Origin: Oxalobacter aliiformigenes
GTDB taxonomy: Bacteria; Pseudomonadota; Gammaproteobacteria; Burkholderiales; Burkholderiaceae_D
Direction of reading: 5' to 3'
NCBI RefSeq assembly: GCF_027116575.1
Contig: NZ_CP098252.1
Coordinates: 2,046,001-2,110,000 of the forward strand
Length of the DNA: 64,000 bases
Shown one piece after another: positions 49,158 to 58,470 of this stretch. A program made the position numbers and the translations under genes. The notes under the pieces are model-generated. The model saw nothing but the letters and a program-made list of their open reading frames with translations. It ran no database searches and was not told the DNA's origin. How positions within the stretch are numbered: the first letter of the stretch is position 1; each line of letters begins with the position of its first letter.

Positions 49158-52100
49158 ATGCGCACCGACATGAGCGCTTCCGAATCTTTATCCAAAAAAC
49201 CACGTTCCTTCAGACAACCGAAACCGGCTGCCGGTGAAATTCTGCGAACGCCCGTTCCTTCTATTGTCTATCCTGAAGAGCTGCCGGTTTCGGCTCGACG
49301 CGAGGAAATCGCCAAGGCCATCCGGGATCATCAGGTCATTGTCGTTTGCGGTGAAACCGGCTCTGGCAAAACGACCCAGTTGCCCAAAATCTGTCTTGAA
49401 CTTGGCAGGGGACAAACCGGTTTGATCGGACACACGCAACCACGCCGGATCGCCGCCAGTACGACGGCAAATCGCATTGCACGGGAGCTTAATTCACCGA
49501 TCGGTGAAATTGTCGGTTACAAAATCCGCTTCACGGACAAACTGAGTGCCAAGGCATCGGTCAAACTGATGACGGATGGCATTCTTCTGGCCGAAACGCA
49601 AAGCGACCGTCTTCTGAAACAATACGATACGATCATCATTGATGAAGCTCATGAACGCAGCCTGAATATCGACTTTCTTCTGGGGTATCTCAAACAGCTT
49701 CTGCCGAAAAGACCGGATCTGAAACTTATTATCACTTCCGCGACAATAGATGCGGAACGTTTCGCCCGCCATTTCAGTACAGATAAAGAATCCGTTCCCA
49801 TTATTGAAGTATCCGGCAGGCTGTATCCCGTCGAGATCCGTTACCGCCCCGTTCTTGACAACACGACACAGGAGGATAAAGACAGATCCGATACCCGCCA
49901 AACCCGTGATCTGATGGAGGCTATTGTCGATTCTGTCGATGAACTGTTCAGAACAGGTTCAGGAGATACCCTCGTTTTCCTGCCGGGGGAAAGGGAAATC
50001 CGGGAAACGGCAGAAGCCTTGAGAAAACATCACCCGCCCCACGTCCAGATTCTGCCTCTTTATGCCAGGCTTTCTGCACAGGAACAGGAAAAGATTTTCA
50101 AGCCTGCCAATGCAAGAAGAATCATTCTGGCGACCAATGTGGCAGAAACATCCCTGACCGTTCCGGGCATCCGGTTTGTCATCGATACGGGACTTGCCCG
50201 TGTAAAGCGCTACAGTTACCGGAACAAAGTCGAACAACTGCATATCGAACCTGTCTCGCAGGCAGCCGCCAATCAGCGTGCAGGGCGTTGTGGACGTGTT
50301 GCATCCGGTATCTGTATCCGGTTGTATGACGAACAGGATTATTCTCTCAGGCAACCCTATACCACCCCTGAAATTCTTCGGTCTTCGCTGGCATCTGTTA
50401 TTTTAAGGATGAAATCCCTGAAACTGGGAAATATCGATACCTTTCCCTTCATGGAACCACCCCTGAAAAGGGCCATTGCCGATGGATATCAGCTTTTGCA
50501 GGAATTGGGGGCACTTGACGAGTTCAACCAGATGACTCCGGTCGGACGGGAACTGGCCATGCTTCCGCTGGATCCCCGTATCGGCCGCATGATACTGGCG
50601 GCCCGCGATCATCAATGTCTCAAAGAAATACTGATTATCGCATCGGCCCTGTCCATTCAGGACCCGCGCGACAGGCCCATCGATGCGCAGGAAGCTGCCG
50701 ATAACGCCCATCGGAAATTCGCGAATAACCAGTCCGAATTCATGACTTATCTGAAAATATGGAACTGGTTCGATGAAGCGCTTGAACACAAAAAGTCAAA
50801 CAGACTGCTGCGTGAAAGCTGCCGTGACCAGTTTCTTTCATTCCTGAGATTGCGCGAATGGCGGGACATCCACTCCCAGCTTTTGACTATTGTCCGCGAA
50901 AGAGGATGGCGCCTCAATGAACTGGATGCGACTTATGAACAGTTGCATCTGGCATTACTGACAGGGCTTCTGGGAAATGTCGGTTGCAAAACCGAAGACA
51001 CGACGGTATTTCTGGGAGCCCGCGGAATCCGTTTCCAGATATGGCCGGGATCCTCGCTCGCACGTAAAAACGGCCGGTGGATCATGGCATCGGAACTGGT
51101 CGATACAACCCGGCTGTATGCCCGTTGTATTGCGCAAATCCAGCCCGAATGGCTGGAGAGGGTAGGACACCACCTGCTGAAAAAAAGCTGGAGTGATCCT
51201 CACTGGGAAAAACGTCCTGCACAGGTCTCGGCCTTTGAACGGGCAACGCTCTACGGTCTGGCAGTCTATAACCAGCGTCGCATTCATTACGGACAAATCA
51301 ATCCGGCGGAAGCACGCCAGATATTTATCCGTGAAGCACTGGTCAACGGTGATTACGAAACAAAAGCGCCTTTTTTCGCTCACAATCAGCGATTGATTCG
51401 CGAAATCGAAAATCTGGAACACAAGTCAAGAAGAACCGATGTATTGATTGACGAAGAACTGATCGCCGCATTTTACGACCAGCATTTGCCACCATCTGTC
51501 ATCAATGGATTTTCCTTCGAGAAATGGCACAAGGAAGCGACAAAAGAAAATCCGAAACTGCTTTTCCTGAATCGTGACGGCCTGATGCGTCATGAAGCGG
51601 CGGGTATCACGACGGAACTGTTTCCGAAAACACTGAATCTGGCCGGGATTGAAATGACACTGGGTTATCACTTTGAGCCCGGCAGTGTACGGGACGGTGT
51701 CACACTGACAATACCGATCTACGCATTAAACCAGCTTGATGAGGTACGTTGCGAATGGCTGGTCCCCGGCATGCTGAAAGAAAAAACCCAGCTGTTGCTC
51801 AAATCCCTTCCCCAGAAAATCCGGAGAAACTGTGTTCCGCTTCCGGATTACGCTGCAAAATTCGTTGACCGGATCCGTAACAAAAACTCGTTCGGCTCGG
51901 GATCGCTAATCGATGCCATTATCGCCGATATCCGCGAGCAAACCCATGTCATGGTCAAAAAAGAGGATTTCAGACAGGAAACGCTGCCGTTACATCTGTT
52001 CATGAACTTTCGGGTAGTTGATGAACATAACCGGATGCTCGAAATGTCCCGCAATCTGGCATCCCTGAAATCTGATTTCGGCAAACAGGCCAGAGAGGCT

Positions 52101-53069
52101 TTCCGGCAACTGGCCGAATTACGTTCCTCCGGAAAAAAGGAAAAAACGTCGCCTTCTGCAAAACACAGATCCGGCCACCCGGTTCAGGACAATAACGACA
52201 TGTCGTTTTCTTCTGAAAAAATCATGACATGGAATTTTGAACCATTGCCCGAACTGCTTGAAATAACCAAAGGAAAACAGTCCCTGATCGGTTACCCTGC
52301 GCTGGCAGATAAAACCACTCATTGTGAAATTGAAGTCTTTGATGAACCGGCAATGGCAAAACGCATTCATCATGCCGGATTACGGAGACTGTTTTCGCTA
52401 CAGTTGAAAGATCAGCTCAAATTCCTTGGCAAAAACATCAATGGCCTTACCCAGATGGGAATGCAATTTATCAAACTGGGATCACAGGAAGAATTGCGCG
52501 ACCAGATATTACAGGCATCCCTTGAAGCGGCCTTCATGTATCAGCCCTTGCCAGAGAAACAGTCCGATTTTGAAAAAAGGAAAAACGAGGGAAAAACACG
52601 TATAGGACTGATATGCAATGAAATCGCCAAAACCGTTTCGCAGATACTTGCCGAATATCAGGCTATCCAGAGAAAACTTTCTGCAATAAAACCCCATGAT
52701 TATGCGCTGGCCGATATCAACCAGCAATTGTCACAATTGATCGACAAGCAATTCATCACGGAAAACTCCCTCGAAAGACTCAAACACTTTCCACGCTACC
52801 TGAAAGCTTGCAACATTCGTATCGAAAAATGCCGCAACGATCCCCAAAGAGACAAAACACTTTTTGCCAGCTGGCAACAGGTCGCTTCTCCATACCACAG
52901 GTATCTGAAAGAAAAACGGCTGAAAAAACTTGAACAGAATCCGAAAACAATCGAATATCGCTGGCTTCTGGAAGAATTGAGAGTCTCTCTTTTCGCTCAG
53001 GAATTGCGTACGCCGTTTTCAGTTTCCGTCAAGCGACTTCAGAAAATCTGGGAAACCATGCAGAGATAG
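49158..53069 (+). CDS. hrpA: ATP-dependent RNA helicase HrpA
   Basis: Large DEAH-box helicase; in E. coli it acts on stalled or collided ribosomes and mRNA processing. Walker A GETGSGKT is at residues 65-72, DEAH at 162-165, and the SAT motif ITSATIDAERF and the QRAGRCGRV motif follow. Helicase-associated HA2 and OB-fold regions and the long HrpA-specific C-terminus complete the 1303 residues. The start is uncertain: ATG 49158 lies within a TATAAT-like hexamer (49154-49159), and Met5 (49170) is an alternative. Confidence 0.95.
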   Translation: MRTDMSASESLSKKPRSFRQPKPAAGEILRTPVPSIVYPEELPVSARREEIAKAIRDHQVIVVCGETGSGKTTQLPKICLELGRGQTGLIGHTQPRRIAASTTANRIARELNSPIGEIVGYKIRFTDKLSAKASVKLMTDGILLAETQSDRLLKQYDTIIIDEAHERSLNIDFLLGYLKQLLPKRPDLKLIITSATIDAERFARHFSTDKESVPIIEVSGRLYPVEIRYRPVLDNTTQEDKDRSDTRQTRDLMEAIVDSVDELFRTGSGDTLVFLPGEREIRETAEALRKHHPPHVQILPLYARLSAQEQEKIFKPANARRIILATNVAETSLTVPGIRFVIDTGLARVKRYSYRNKVEQLHIEPVSQAAANQRAGRCGRVASGICIRLYDEQDYSLRQPYTTPEILRSSLASVILRMKSLKLGNIDTFPFMEPPLKRAIADGYQLLQELGALDEFNQMTPVGRELAMLPLDPRIGRMILAARDHQCLKEILIIASALSIQDPRDRPIDAQEAADNAHRKFANNQSEFMTYLKIWNWFDEALEHKKSNRLLRESCRDQFLSFLRLREWRDIHSQLLTIVRERGWRLNELDATYEQLHLALLTGLLGNVGCKTEDTTVFLGARGIRFQIWPGSSLARKNGRWIMASELVDTTRLYARCIAQIQPEWLERVGHHLLKKSWSDPHWEKRPAQVSAFERATLYGLAVYNQRRIHYGQINPAEARQIFIREALVNGDYETKAPFFAHNQRLIREIENLEHKSRRTDVLIDEELIAAFYDQHLPPSVINGFSFEKWHKEATKENPKLLFLNRDGLMRHEAAGITTELFPKTLNLAGIEMTLGYHFEPGSVRDGVTLTIPIYALNQLDEVRCEWLVPGMLKEKTQLLLKSLPQKIRRNCVPLPDYAAKFVDRIRNKNSFGSGSLIDAIIADIREQTHVMVKKEDFRQETLPLHLFMNFRVVDEHNRMLEMSRNLASLKSDFGKQAREAFRQLAELRSSGKKEKTSPSAKHRSGHPVQDNNDMSFSSEKIMTWNFEPLPELLEITKGKQSLIGYPALADKTTHCEIEVFDEPAMAKRIHHAGLRRLFSLQLKDQLKFLGKNINGLTQMGMQFIKLGSQEELRDQILQASLEAAFMYQPLPEKQSDFEKRKNEGKTRIGLICNEIAKTVSQILAEYQAIQRKLSAIKPHDYALADINQQLSQLIDKQFITENSLERLKHFPRYLKACNIRIEKCRNDPQRDKTLFASWQQVASPYHRYLKEKRLKKLEQNPKTIEYRWLLEELRVSLFAQELRTPFSVSVKRLQKIWETMQR

Positions 53070-53082
53070 CGCCAGTCAACCA

Positions 53083-54024
53083 TTACAATTCGTACGTTGC
53101 CGTCTCGTCAAGCAATGCCTTCTCAACAAGCTTGCGATTCAGATTGGGCGATATCATCTCGATAAATGCATAAATATATCCACGCAAATAAGCATTTTTC
53201 CTGACCAGAATACTTGATCTTCCGGTACCGAAAAGATGTCCTACCGGTATGGAACGCAAATTTTTGTCCTGCTCAGGGTTGAATGCCATACCGACAATAA
53301 TACCGACACCAAGCCCCAGTTCGACATACGTTTTAATGACATCGGCATCAATGACTTCCAGAAGAATATCCGGCTTGACATTTCTTTGATGGAAAATGTT
53401 TTCTATCCGGCTCCTTCCATAAAAAATCTTGTCATAAGTGATAAGCGGATATTTTGCAATTTCCGCCAGCGTCAACATTTTCACATCATTTAAAGGATGG
53501 TCTGGCTTGACAACCAGATGAAATTCCCACTGGTTGCATGGCAAAGTGATCAACCCATCCTGTTCTGCCACATAATCCGTTACGACAGCCAGATTCGCCT
53601 GGTCAAGCAAAACCATTTCCGCGATATCGTCTGCCTTGCGCTGCAGAAGAGAAAGCCTGACTTTCGGATATTTTTGTATGAAATCGGGAATAATTTTAGG
53701 CAGGAAATAACGTGCCTGGGTATGTGTCGCCGCAACTGTCAGACTGCCAGAATCCTGAGCGGCATATTCCTTGCCGATCCTTTTCAGATCGTCGACTTCT
53801 TGCATAATCAGTTCGATCGAATTCAGAATCATTCTGCCCGGCTCCGTCAGACCACGAATACGTTTTCCATGACGCCGGAAAATATCGACTCCCAGCTCAT
53901 CCTCAAGTTCAATAATCGCTTTGGAAACCCCAGGCTGGGATGTAAACAACGCTTTGGCAGCTTCGGTCAAATTGAAATTTTGCCGTACTGCCTCACGAAC
54001 AAATCGTAACTGATGCAAATTCAT
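53083..54024 (-). CDS. cysB: LysR-type regulator, CysB/Cbl family
   Basis: Likely activator of sulfate assimilation and cysteine genes, sensing O-acetylserine/N-acetylserine. The N-terminal helix-turn-helix NLTEAAKALFTSQPGVSKAI and the opening MNLHQLRFVREAVRQ are diagnostic of CysB. The effector domain has VAATHTQARYFLP and GLGVGIIVGMAF. The length of 313 residues is right. CysB and Cbl cannot be told apart here. It is convergent with hrpA (13 bases) and lies next to the lptG end, with no sulfur genes adjacent; cysE is 27 kb away. Confidence 0.9.
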   Translation of the reverse strand: MNLHQLRFVREAVRQNFNLTEAAKALFTSQPGVSKAIIELEDELGVDIFRRHGKRIRGLTEPGRMILNSIELIMQEVDDLKRIGKEYAAQDSGSLTVAATHTQARYFLPKIIPDFIQKYPKVRLSLLQRKADDIAEMVLLDQANLAVVTDYVAEQDGLITLPCNQWEFHLVVKPDHPLNDVKMLTLAEIAKYPLITYDKIFYGRSRIENIFHQRNVKPDILLEVIDADVIKTYVELGLGVGIIVGMAFNPEQDKNLRSIPVGHLFGTGRSSILVRKNAYLRGYIYAFIEMISPNLNRKLVEKALLDETATYEL

Positions 54025-54136
54025 CTTGAGTCTCGTTTTTTCCTGATTGGATAAACTTACAGAATTTAAAATTTCAATTTGCCGGAATCCGCTTGCACCT
54101 GAAACCGGTCAATTCATTTAACACGGGCTCGAAAAA

Positions 54137-55285
54137 TCAATGTCTTTCCACCCACCAAAGAGCAAAAACGGCGGACAGAAGAAACAATAAACTCGGAATG
54201 ACAGCCGTCAAAAACGGCGGCCAAGTATTCAGCAATCCGATATGAGAGAACAAATTGTTGATCAGTATAAACGCTACACCGATCATGATCCCGGTAAAGA
54301 TTTTCAGACTGACACCTCCCGACCGGAAATGGAGATAAGCAAATGGCAATGCCAGCGCCATCATGACAAAAACGGAAAAAGGGTAAATGATTTTTTTCCA
54401 GAACGCTATCTGATAACTCGTGGCATCCTGTTTGTTTTCAACCAGATGCCGATTGTAAACCGCCAGTTCATAAGCGGACATTTTATTAGCATCCACAGAA
54501 ATCACGGAAAGAATATCCGGCGTGACATCGGATATCAAACGGACTGAATCATGCTTTTGTGTGACAAGAGCGGGTGCCGAATCCGGGAAGCGTTTGTTTT
54601 TCGACTGGCTTGCCGACTTGATTTGTGTTTCAACGACACCGTTCAGTTCCCATTCATGATTTCCCAGATAATTGCCTTTCACCGCAGTCAAGGTTCTGGC
54701 AAGTTCCAGATTCTGATCGAATTCATAGAGCTTTATCTGTTCAATCGTTCCGTCAGGTCTCATGGTTTTTATATTCATGAATCGGGACCCTGTGACAGCA
54801 CCTTCCCTGCCTTTTTCACGAATGGTATCCTTGCTCCACATGCCGGTACGGAACTTGTCGGAAAGATTCCGTCCAATCAGATTGTTCCTGAAATCGGAGG
54901 CTATTCTGGATGTATACGGAGTCAACACTTCGCCTACCAGAAAAGTAAACAAGAGAAAGACCAGACCGACTTTTGCAAGCATCCAGCAGGCATCCCCCGT
55001 CGATAATGAAGAAACCCTCATAATCGTGAACTCGGAATTGGAGGCAAACAAAGCCATTGCATAAATGGTTCCGATCAATACGGCAAAAGGCATCAGCTCA
55101 TATATATAGCCGGGAAATCCAAGCAGTATGTAAATAAATACATGATGCAGCTGATACCCGCCTCTTCCGACAGAAGACAGTTCGCCAATCAGATCGAAAA
55201 ATGCGAATAATCCCAGAAAAGCGACCAGAATGAATGCAACCGATTTGATAATCTGGGATAAAAAGTAACGTTGCAGGATTTTCAT
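54137..55285 (-). CDS. lptG: LPS export ABC transporter permease LptG
   Basis: Inner-membrane subunit of the LptB2FG machine that extracts lipopolysaccharide and pushes it along the LptC-LptA bridge. There are three membrane segments on each side of a periplasmic jellyroll domain (about residues 130-290). Family blocks are FFDLIGELSSVGRGGY, NSEFTIMRVSSLST and WKKIIYPFSVFVMMALALPF. The length of 382 residues is typical. Its ATG overlaps the lptF stop (ATGA at 55282-55285), so translation is coupled. Confidence 0.95.
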   Translation of the reverse strand: MKILQRYFLSQIIKSVAFILVAFLGLFAFFDLIGELSSVGRGGYQLHHVFIYILLGFPGYIYELMPFAVLIGTIYAMALFASNSEFTIMRVSSLSTGDACWMLAKVGLVFLLFTFLVGEVLTPYTSRIASDFRNNLIGRNLSDKFRTGMWSKDTIREKGREGAVTGSRFMNIKTMRPDGTIEQIKLYEFDQNLELARTLTAVKGNYLGNHEWELNGVVETQIKSASQSKNKRFPDSAPALVTQKHDSVRLISDVTPDILSVISVDANKMSAYELAVYNRHLVENKQDATSYQIAFWKKIIYPFSVFVMMALALPFAYLHFRSGGVSLKIFTGIMIGVAFILINNLFSHIGLLNTWPPFLTAVIPSLLFLLSAVFALWWVERH

Positions 55286-56415
55286 GACCGGTTCCCCTTA
55301 TCCCGCAAACGTTTGTGTTTCATGGCGGACAACAGGACATAAGGATGATATTTGCTGTTTACTCCCAGCCGCAGGGCAAAAAGCAGGAGGATAATCAGTG
55401 CAACAATCAGATGCAATGGCCACCACGCCAGACCGAAAGCCAGTTTGTTTTGGGAAACGTATGCCTGTATGAAACTGGACAAATTACTGTAAGTCATATA
55501 AAGCAAAACGGCAATGATCAGATTGAATGAGCGCCCTGCCCTGGGATTGACGAAACCCAGCGGTATAGCCAGCAACATCAACAGTACGGACATGAAAGGC
55601 AACCCGATGCGCCAGACCAATTCTCCCATTTTCTTGCTGTTCGCGTCAGTCAATAATTCCATCGTGGTCATTGACCGAGTGGATATATCGGATACTGTCA
55701 CATCACCCTTTGGCGCAATATAAGCCGTGTATTTCTCGAATTCCATAATCCGGAAATCGGACTGATCCGGAGTTTCCTGATAACGCATCCCGTCTTCCAA
55801 TACGACAAATTTTTCCCCTTTATCGTTGGTTTCAACTGTCCCGTTTTGAGAAACCACTGTTGTGATTTCCCCGTTTTTTGTTGAATTGATAAAAACATTT
55901 TTCACTTTCCCCAGATCATCGGACATCTTCTCGACAAAAAACACACGCTGTGCTGCCGCAGATTCCTGAAATTTTCCCGGAGAGATTCTGGCGATGTCTT
56001 CACGTTTTTCGAAACGTTCCCTGAATTCGGCACTTTGACGGTAAGCCCAGGGAGTTACAAAAAATCCCAGCAACGTCACCAGAACAACGATAGGGATGGC
56101 AAATTCCATCACCGGACGCAACCATCTTGTCAGACTTAACCCGGAAGCGAACCAGACAACCATTTCAGAATCCTGATAACTTCTCGTCACGACTAGCAGG
56201 ACAGAGACAAATCCCGTCAGAATCAGTATGATCGGCATATAATTCAACGATGTAAAACCAATCAGTGCCATGACATCTTCCGACGCAACTCTTCCTTTTG
56301 CAGCCTGTCCCAGTATGCGGATCAACATCATCGTGATGGTAATCGTGAACAGCGTCAAAAATACGCCTGCTGCCGTAGAAAACAGTTCACGTTTAAGCGC
56401 ACGTTGAAAAATCAT
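55282..56415 (-). CDS. lptF: LPS export ABC transporter permease LptF
   Basis: Partner of LptG, with the same architecture of six membrane segments and a periplasmic beta-jellyroll. The opening MIFQRALKRELFSTAAGVFLTL and the block SYQDSEMVVWFASGLSLTRW (contact to LptB) are diagnostic, as is PLGFVNPRAGRS near the last helices. The length of 377 residues is typical. It is divergent from pepA over 33 bases, the standard arrangement in Proteobacteria. No clear Shine-Dalgarno was found. Confidence 0.95.
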   Translation of the reverse strand: MIFQRALKRELFSTAAGVFLTLFTITITMMLIRILGQAAKGRVASEDVMALIGFTSLNYMPIILILTGFVSVLLVVTRSYQDSEMVVWFASGLSLTRWLRPVMEFAIPIVVLVTLLGFFVTPWAYRQSAEFRERFEKREDIARISPGKFQESAAAQRVFFVEKMSDDLGKVKNVFINSTKNGEITTVVSQNGTVETNDKGEKFVVLEDGMRYQETPDQSDFRIMEFEKYTAYIAPKGDVTVSDISTRSMTTMELLTDANSKKMGELVWRIGLPFMSVLLMLLAIPLGFVNPRAGRSFNLIIAVLLYMTYSNLSSFIQAYVSQNKLAFGLAWWPLHLIVALIILLLFALRLGVNSKYHPYVLLSAMKHKRLRDKGNRS

Positions 56416-56448
56416 GAGAAGTTATAATGGTACATGGAGGATTAAAAA

Positions 56449-57948
56449 ATGGACTTTAGCATAAAATCAGCTGACAAAAAAAACTCTCTGAATACGATTA
56501 AAACAGACTGTATTGTCATCGGTATCTATGAAAACGGCAAACCGACCGATGAGGCGATCGAGCTCGATGCAAATGGCATTGTCACACAAGCACTTGACAG
56601 CGGCGACATCAGTGGCAAAGCCGGTTCCGTCTTGCTGGTCGGTTCCCCTGCAGGCCTTTCGGCAAAAAGACTGCTCCTGCTTGGACTCGGAAAAAAACCC
56701 ATTGGAGAAAAAGACTTCAGACAAGCAATTGATACCGCGATCAAAACACTAAAACCACTGAATATCGGCGACGTGTTGATTGCCCTGCCGTTCAATACTC
56801 TTTCAAACCGTGATCTTTCATGGTCAATTTATTGCATCCTGTCGGAATTTCATTCCCAGTTATATCGCAGTGACGCTTTAAAAAATCAAAAAGAACCTTC
56901 CACTAAAATCCAGAAGGTATCATTTTACATTCCTTCAGAAGACATGACCATTGCAAGAGAAGCATTGCGCCATGCAAAGGCTATAACAGACGGAATGACT
57001 CTCGCACAGGATCTCGGCAATCTGCCCGCAAATATCTGCACTCCGACCTATCTGGCCAAGCAGGCAAAAACTCTGGCACAGACCTATAAATTCGGAACCG
57101 AGATTCTGGACAGAAAACAAATTGAATCGCTGAAAATGGGATGTTTTCTTTCCGTTGCCAAAGGAAGTGATGAGCCCCCCAAATTCATCGTTCTGAAACA
57201 CATGAAGGGAAAATCAAAAGAAGCTCCCGTCATTCTTGTCGGAAAAGGAATTACATTCGATTCAGGCGGCATTTCTCTCAAACCCGGTGCAAGTATGGAT
57301 GAAATGAAGTTTGATATGTGTGGTGCCGCTTCTGTCCTGGGAACCTTCAAGGCCATTGGTGAACTTGATCTGAAACAGAACATCATCGGTATTATCCCCG
57401 CCTGTGAAAACCTTCCTTCCGGCCATGCAAACAAACCCGGAGATATTGTGACCTCCATGTCCGGACAGACCGTTGAAATCCTGAATACGGATGCCGAAGG
57501 CCGCCTTATTCTCTGCGATGCCCTGACCTATGCAGAAAAATTCAATCCGGCTGTTGTTATCGACATCGCAACGCTTACGGGTGCCTGCATCGTTGCACTC
57601 GGACACATCAACAGCGGCTTGTTCACAAGACTGGATGAACAGCATGACAAGCTCGCCGGCGATTTGATTGCCGCGGCAAAAAGTTCCAATGATCCTGTGT
57701 GGCGCATGCCCATTCAAGATGCCTATCAGGACCAGCTGAAATCGAATTTTGCAGATATGGCCAACATTGGCGGCCAACCGGCAGGTTGTGTCACTGCCGC
57801 CTGTTTTCTGGAAAGATTTACACGGAAATTCGTCTGGGCACATCTGGATATTGCAGGCACAGCCTGGAAAAGCGGCCCGTCCAAAGGTGCAACAGGCCGA
57901 CCGGTTCCCCTGTTGTGCACTTACCTCATCCAGCGTGAAAACCATTAA
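56449..57948 (+). CDS. pepA: Leucyl aminopeptidase (M17, PepA)
   Basis: Hexameric dimetal aminopeptidase trimming N-terminal residues from peptides; in E. coli it is also a DNA-binding accessory factor. The metal and catalytic region is [17 protein letters not shown] and the signature NTDAEGRL is present, followed by [16 protein letters not shown]. The length of 499 residues is normal. GGAGG lies 8 bases before the ATG. A TATAAT (56423-56428) in the short divergent gap to lptF may be its -10. Confidence 0.96.
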   Translation: MDFSIKSADKKNSLNTIKTDCIVIGIYENGKPTDEAIELDANGIVTQALDSGDISGKAGSVLLVGSPAGLSAKRLLLLGLGKKPIGEKDFRQAIDTAIKTLKPLNIGDVLIALPFNTLSNRDLSWSIYCILSEFHSQLYRSDALKNQKEPSTKIQKVSFYIPSEDMTIAREALRHAKAITDGMTLAQDLGNLPANICTPTYLAKQAKTLAQTYKFGTEILDRKQIESLKMGCFLSVAKGSDEPPKFIVLKHMKGKSKEAPVILVGKGITFDSGGISLKPGASMDEMKFDMCGAASVLGTFKAIGELDLKQNIIGIIPACENLPSGHANKPGDIVTSMSGQTVEILNTDAEGRLILCDALTYAEKFNPAVVIDIATLTGACIVALGHINSGLFTRLDEQHDKLAGDLIAAAKSSNDPVWRMPIQDAYQDQLKSNFADMANIGGQPAGCVTAACFLERFTRKFVWAHLDIAGTAWKSGPSKGATGRPVPLLCTYLIQRENH

Positions 57949-57950
57949 AA

Positions 57951-57986
57951 AATATGGCTTTAGGTTTTCCGACCTAAAGCCATATT
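57951..57986. terminator. Terminator between pepA and the small secreted gene
   Basis: Perfect 14-base stem AATATGGCTTTAGG (57951-57964) and CCTAAAGCCATATT (57973-57986). On the minus strand it is followed by a T-run (TTTTTTAATGG), ideal for the convergent small gene; on the plus strand the tail is only ATTCTG. Confidence 0.8.
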
Positions 57987-58080
57987 CTGCCTGTCGATTA
58001 ACCGGTTCCCGTACCTTCCTGCACGACTGACAGAAAGGAATCCGCCCTGATTCGCATTTGTCAGTTGTCTCAATTCACCA

Positions 58081-58350
58081 CTATTGCATGGAAGTTTCTT
58101 CCGTTACCGTTTTGGTTTTTCTGACCGTTTTCTTTTTTCCTTTCCTGGTCTTATTGGCCTTTTGCTTGACTGGCTGAGAGGATGTCGATTCCTGCATCTG
58201 GATTTCCCTTGCCTGCTTCAAAACAGCCTGTGCAGCTGCCGGATCTGTTGTTTCAACGATATCGGAAGGAGGGTAATAATTGGCAGCCAATGCCATCCCT
58301 CCTATAGCCGATAACAGAACAAACAAAACGGAATGAGATATTTTCTTCAT
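58081..58350 (-). CDS. Small secreted lysine-rich protein
   Basis: No family recognised. A clear Sec signal peptide (MKKISHSVLFVLLSAIGGMALA, cleavage near residue 22) is followed by about 65 residues: first a neutral part with PPSDIVETTDPAAAQAV, then a strongly basic segment rich in Lys, Arg and Thr (QKANKTRKGKKKTVRKTK). This would be a small basic periplasmic protein, possibly binding anionic envelope polymers or nucleic acid. GGAG precedes two adjacent ATG codons; the second (58350) has the better spacing. It lies downstream of the AAA+ ATPase gene on the same strand. Confidence 0.75.
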   Translation of the reverse strand: MKKISHSVLFVLLSAIGGMALAANYYPPSDIVETTDPAAAQAVLKQAREIQMQESTSSQPVKQKANKTRKGKKKTVRKTKTVTEETSMQ

Positions 58351-58470
58351 CATGAGCTCCAAAAAGTTTAATACACATTATTTGTGTCTGCTTGCAACAC
58401 AATAAACCCAGAATAAGAAAACAACTCACGTCATCCCTTGATACGCCGCAAGAAAAACGCAACAAGATTC

